DNA of 64,000 nt from Natrinema zhouii (GTDB lineage Archaea > Halobacteriota > Halobacteria > Halobacteriales > Natrialbaceae), in assembly GCF_013456555.2 (NCBI RefSeq), contig NZ_CP084883.1, positions 124,001 to 188,000 on the forward strand. The letters are read 5' to 3'. The position numbers and the translations under genes were made by a program. This document shows, piece after piece, positions 63,957 through 64,000 of this stretch. The notes below the pieces were generated by a model. It was not told where the DNA came from and made no database searches. It saw only the letters and a program-made list of their open reading frames with translations. Position 1 is the first letter of the stretch, and each line of letters begins with the position of its first letter.

Positions 63957-64000
63957 TTAGAATGGTGCGTCGACTTCTTCCCCGGATGCGTACCGTTCGG
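63957..64000 (-). CDS. Possible C-terminus of a gene leaving the window
   Basis: On the minus strand the frame open to the window edge encodes ERYASGEEVDAPF followed by TAA. The acidic composition and the hairpin just past its end suggest a real gene, but too little is visible to identify it. Confidence 0.35.
   Translation of the reverse strand, partial: ERYASGEEVDAPF

Noticed and set aside
1..64000. CRISPR arrays, rRNA and tRNA genes
   Set aside because: No regularly spaced repeats and no recognisable tRNA or rRNA sequence were found on either strand by reading; short or intron-containing tRNAs could have been missed.

Overview
The window comes from a halophilic archaeon (class Halobacteria, most likely Natrialbales-like). 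The evidence is strongly acidic proteins in a GC-rich background, a TFB transcription factor, HalOD1 domains, Tat lipoproteins, F420-type enzymes and archaeal promoters with almost no leader. All functional calls are by reading; no searches were run.

Left part (1-20.4 kb): housekeeping-type single genes (phosphoribosyltransferase, UspA, SDR oxidoreductase, TctCBA tricarboxylate transporter, MFS carrier, LLM/F420 oxidoreductase, DJ-1/PfpI protein, benzoylformate-decarboxylase-like ThDP enzyme). They are interleaved with provirus-like runs of tiny overlapping genes (4.6-6.9 kb; 12.3-13.5 kb) and many broken genes: an aldo/keto reductase with two frameshifts and two stops, a Fic C-terminal stub, a TnpB stub, and a dead PIN toxin beside an intact antitoxin-like gene.

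Middle part (20.5-35.1 kb): an accessory, plasmid/provirus-like region. It holds small zinc-finger and HalOD1 proteins, a UPF0175/PIN toxin-antitoxin pair, a TFB paralogue, an ArdC-like antirestriction protein, a secreted lipoprotein, and IS6-type transposase genes stacked on each other. A CheY-like response regulator sits inside a 688-bp segment bounded by exact 15-bp inverted repeats of IS6 type. An AT-rich pair (bactofilin-like protein and a divergent unknown) ends this part.

Right part (35.2-64 kb): a catabolic island. It carries a single-polypeptide trifunctional propionyl-CoA synthase (1817 aa; CoA ligase, enoyl-CoA hydratase, enoyl-CoA reductase), a thiolase/DUF35 pair and an IclR regulator. 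Next comes a ThDP enzyme followed by an operon for a PaaK-like acyl-CoA ligase, a two-subunit B12 acyl-CoA mutase and its MeaB-like GTPase. The mutase has Ile119 and Asp146, exactly 27 residues apart, which match the diagnostic Ile90/Asp117 of 2-hydroxyisobutyryl-CoA mutase (HCM) rather than the Tyr of methylmalonyl-CoA mutase or the Phe of isobutyryl-CoA mutase. A translationally coupled methyltransferase and M24-fold protein follow, then a hydratase, a complete Liv-type ABC importer, a cupin and a metallo-beta-lactamase-fold protein.

Inferred joint role: import and CoA activation of small branched or hydroxylated acids. The mutase would convert 2-hydroxyisobutyryl-CoA to 3-hydroxybutyryl-CoA. 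The ThDP enzyme may join or split acetone and formyl-CoA. Propionyl-CoA synthase would convert 3-hydroxypropionate to propionyl-CoA. The combination in one archaeal locus is the most notable content of the window.
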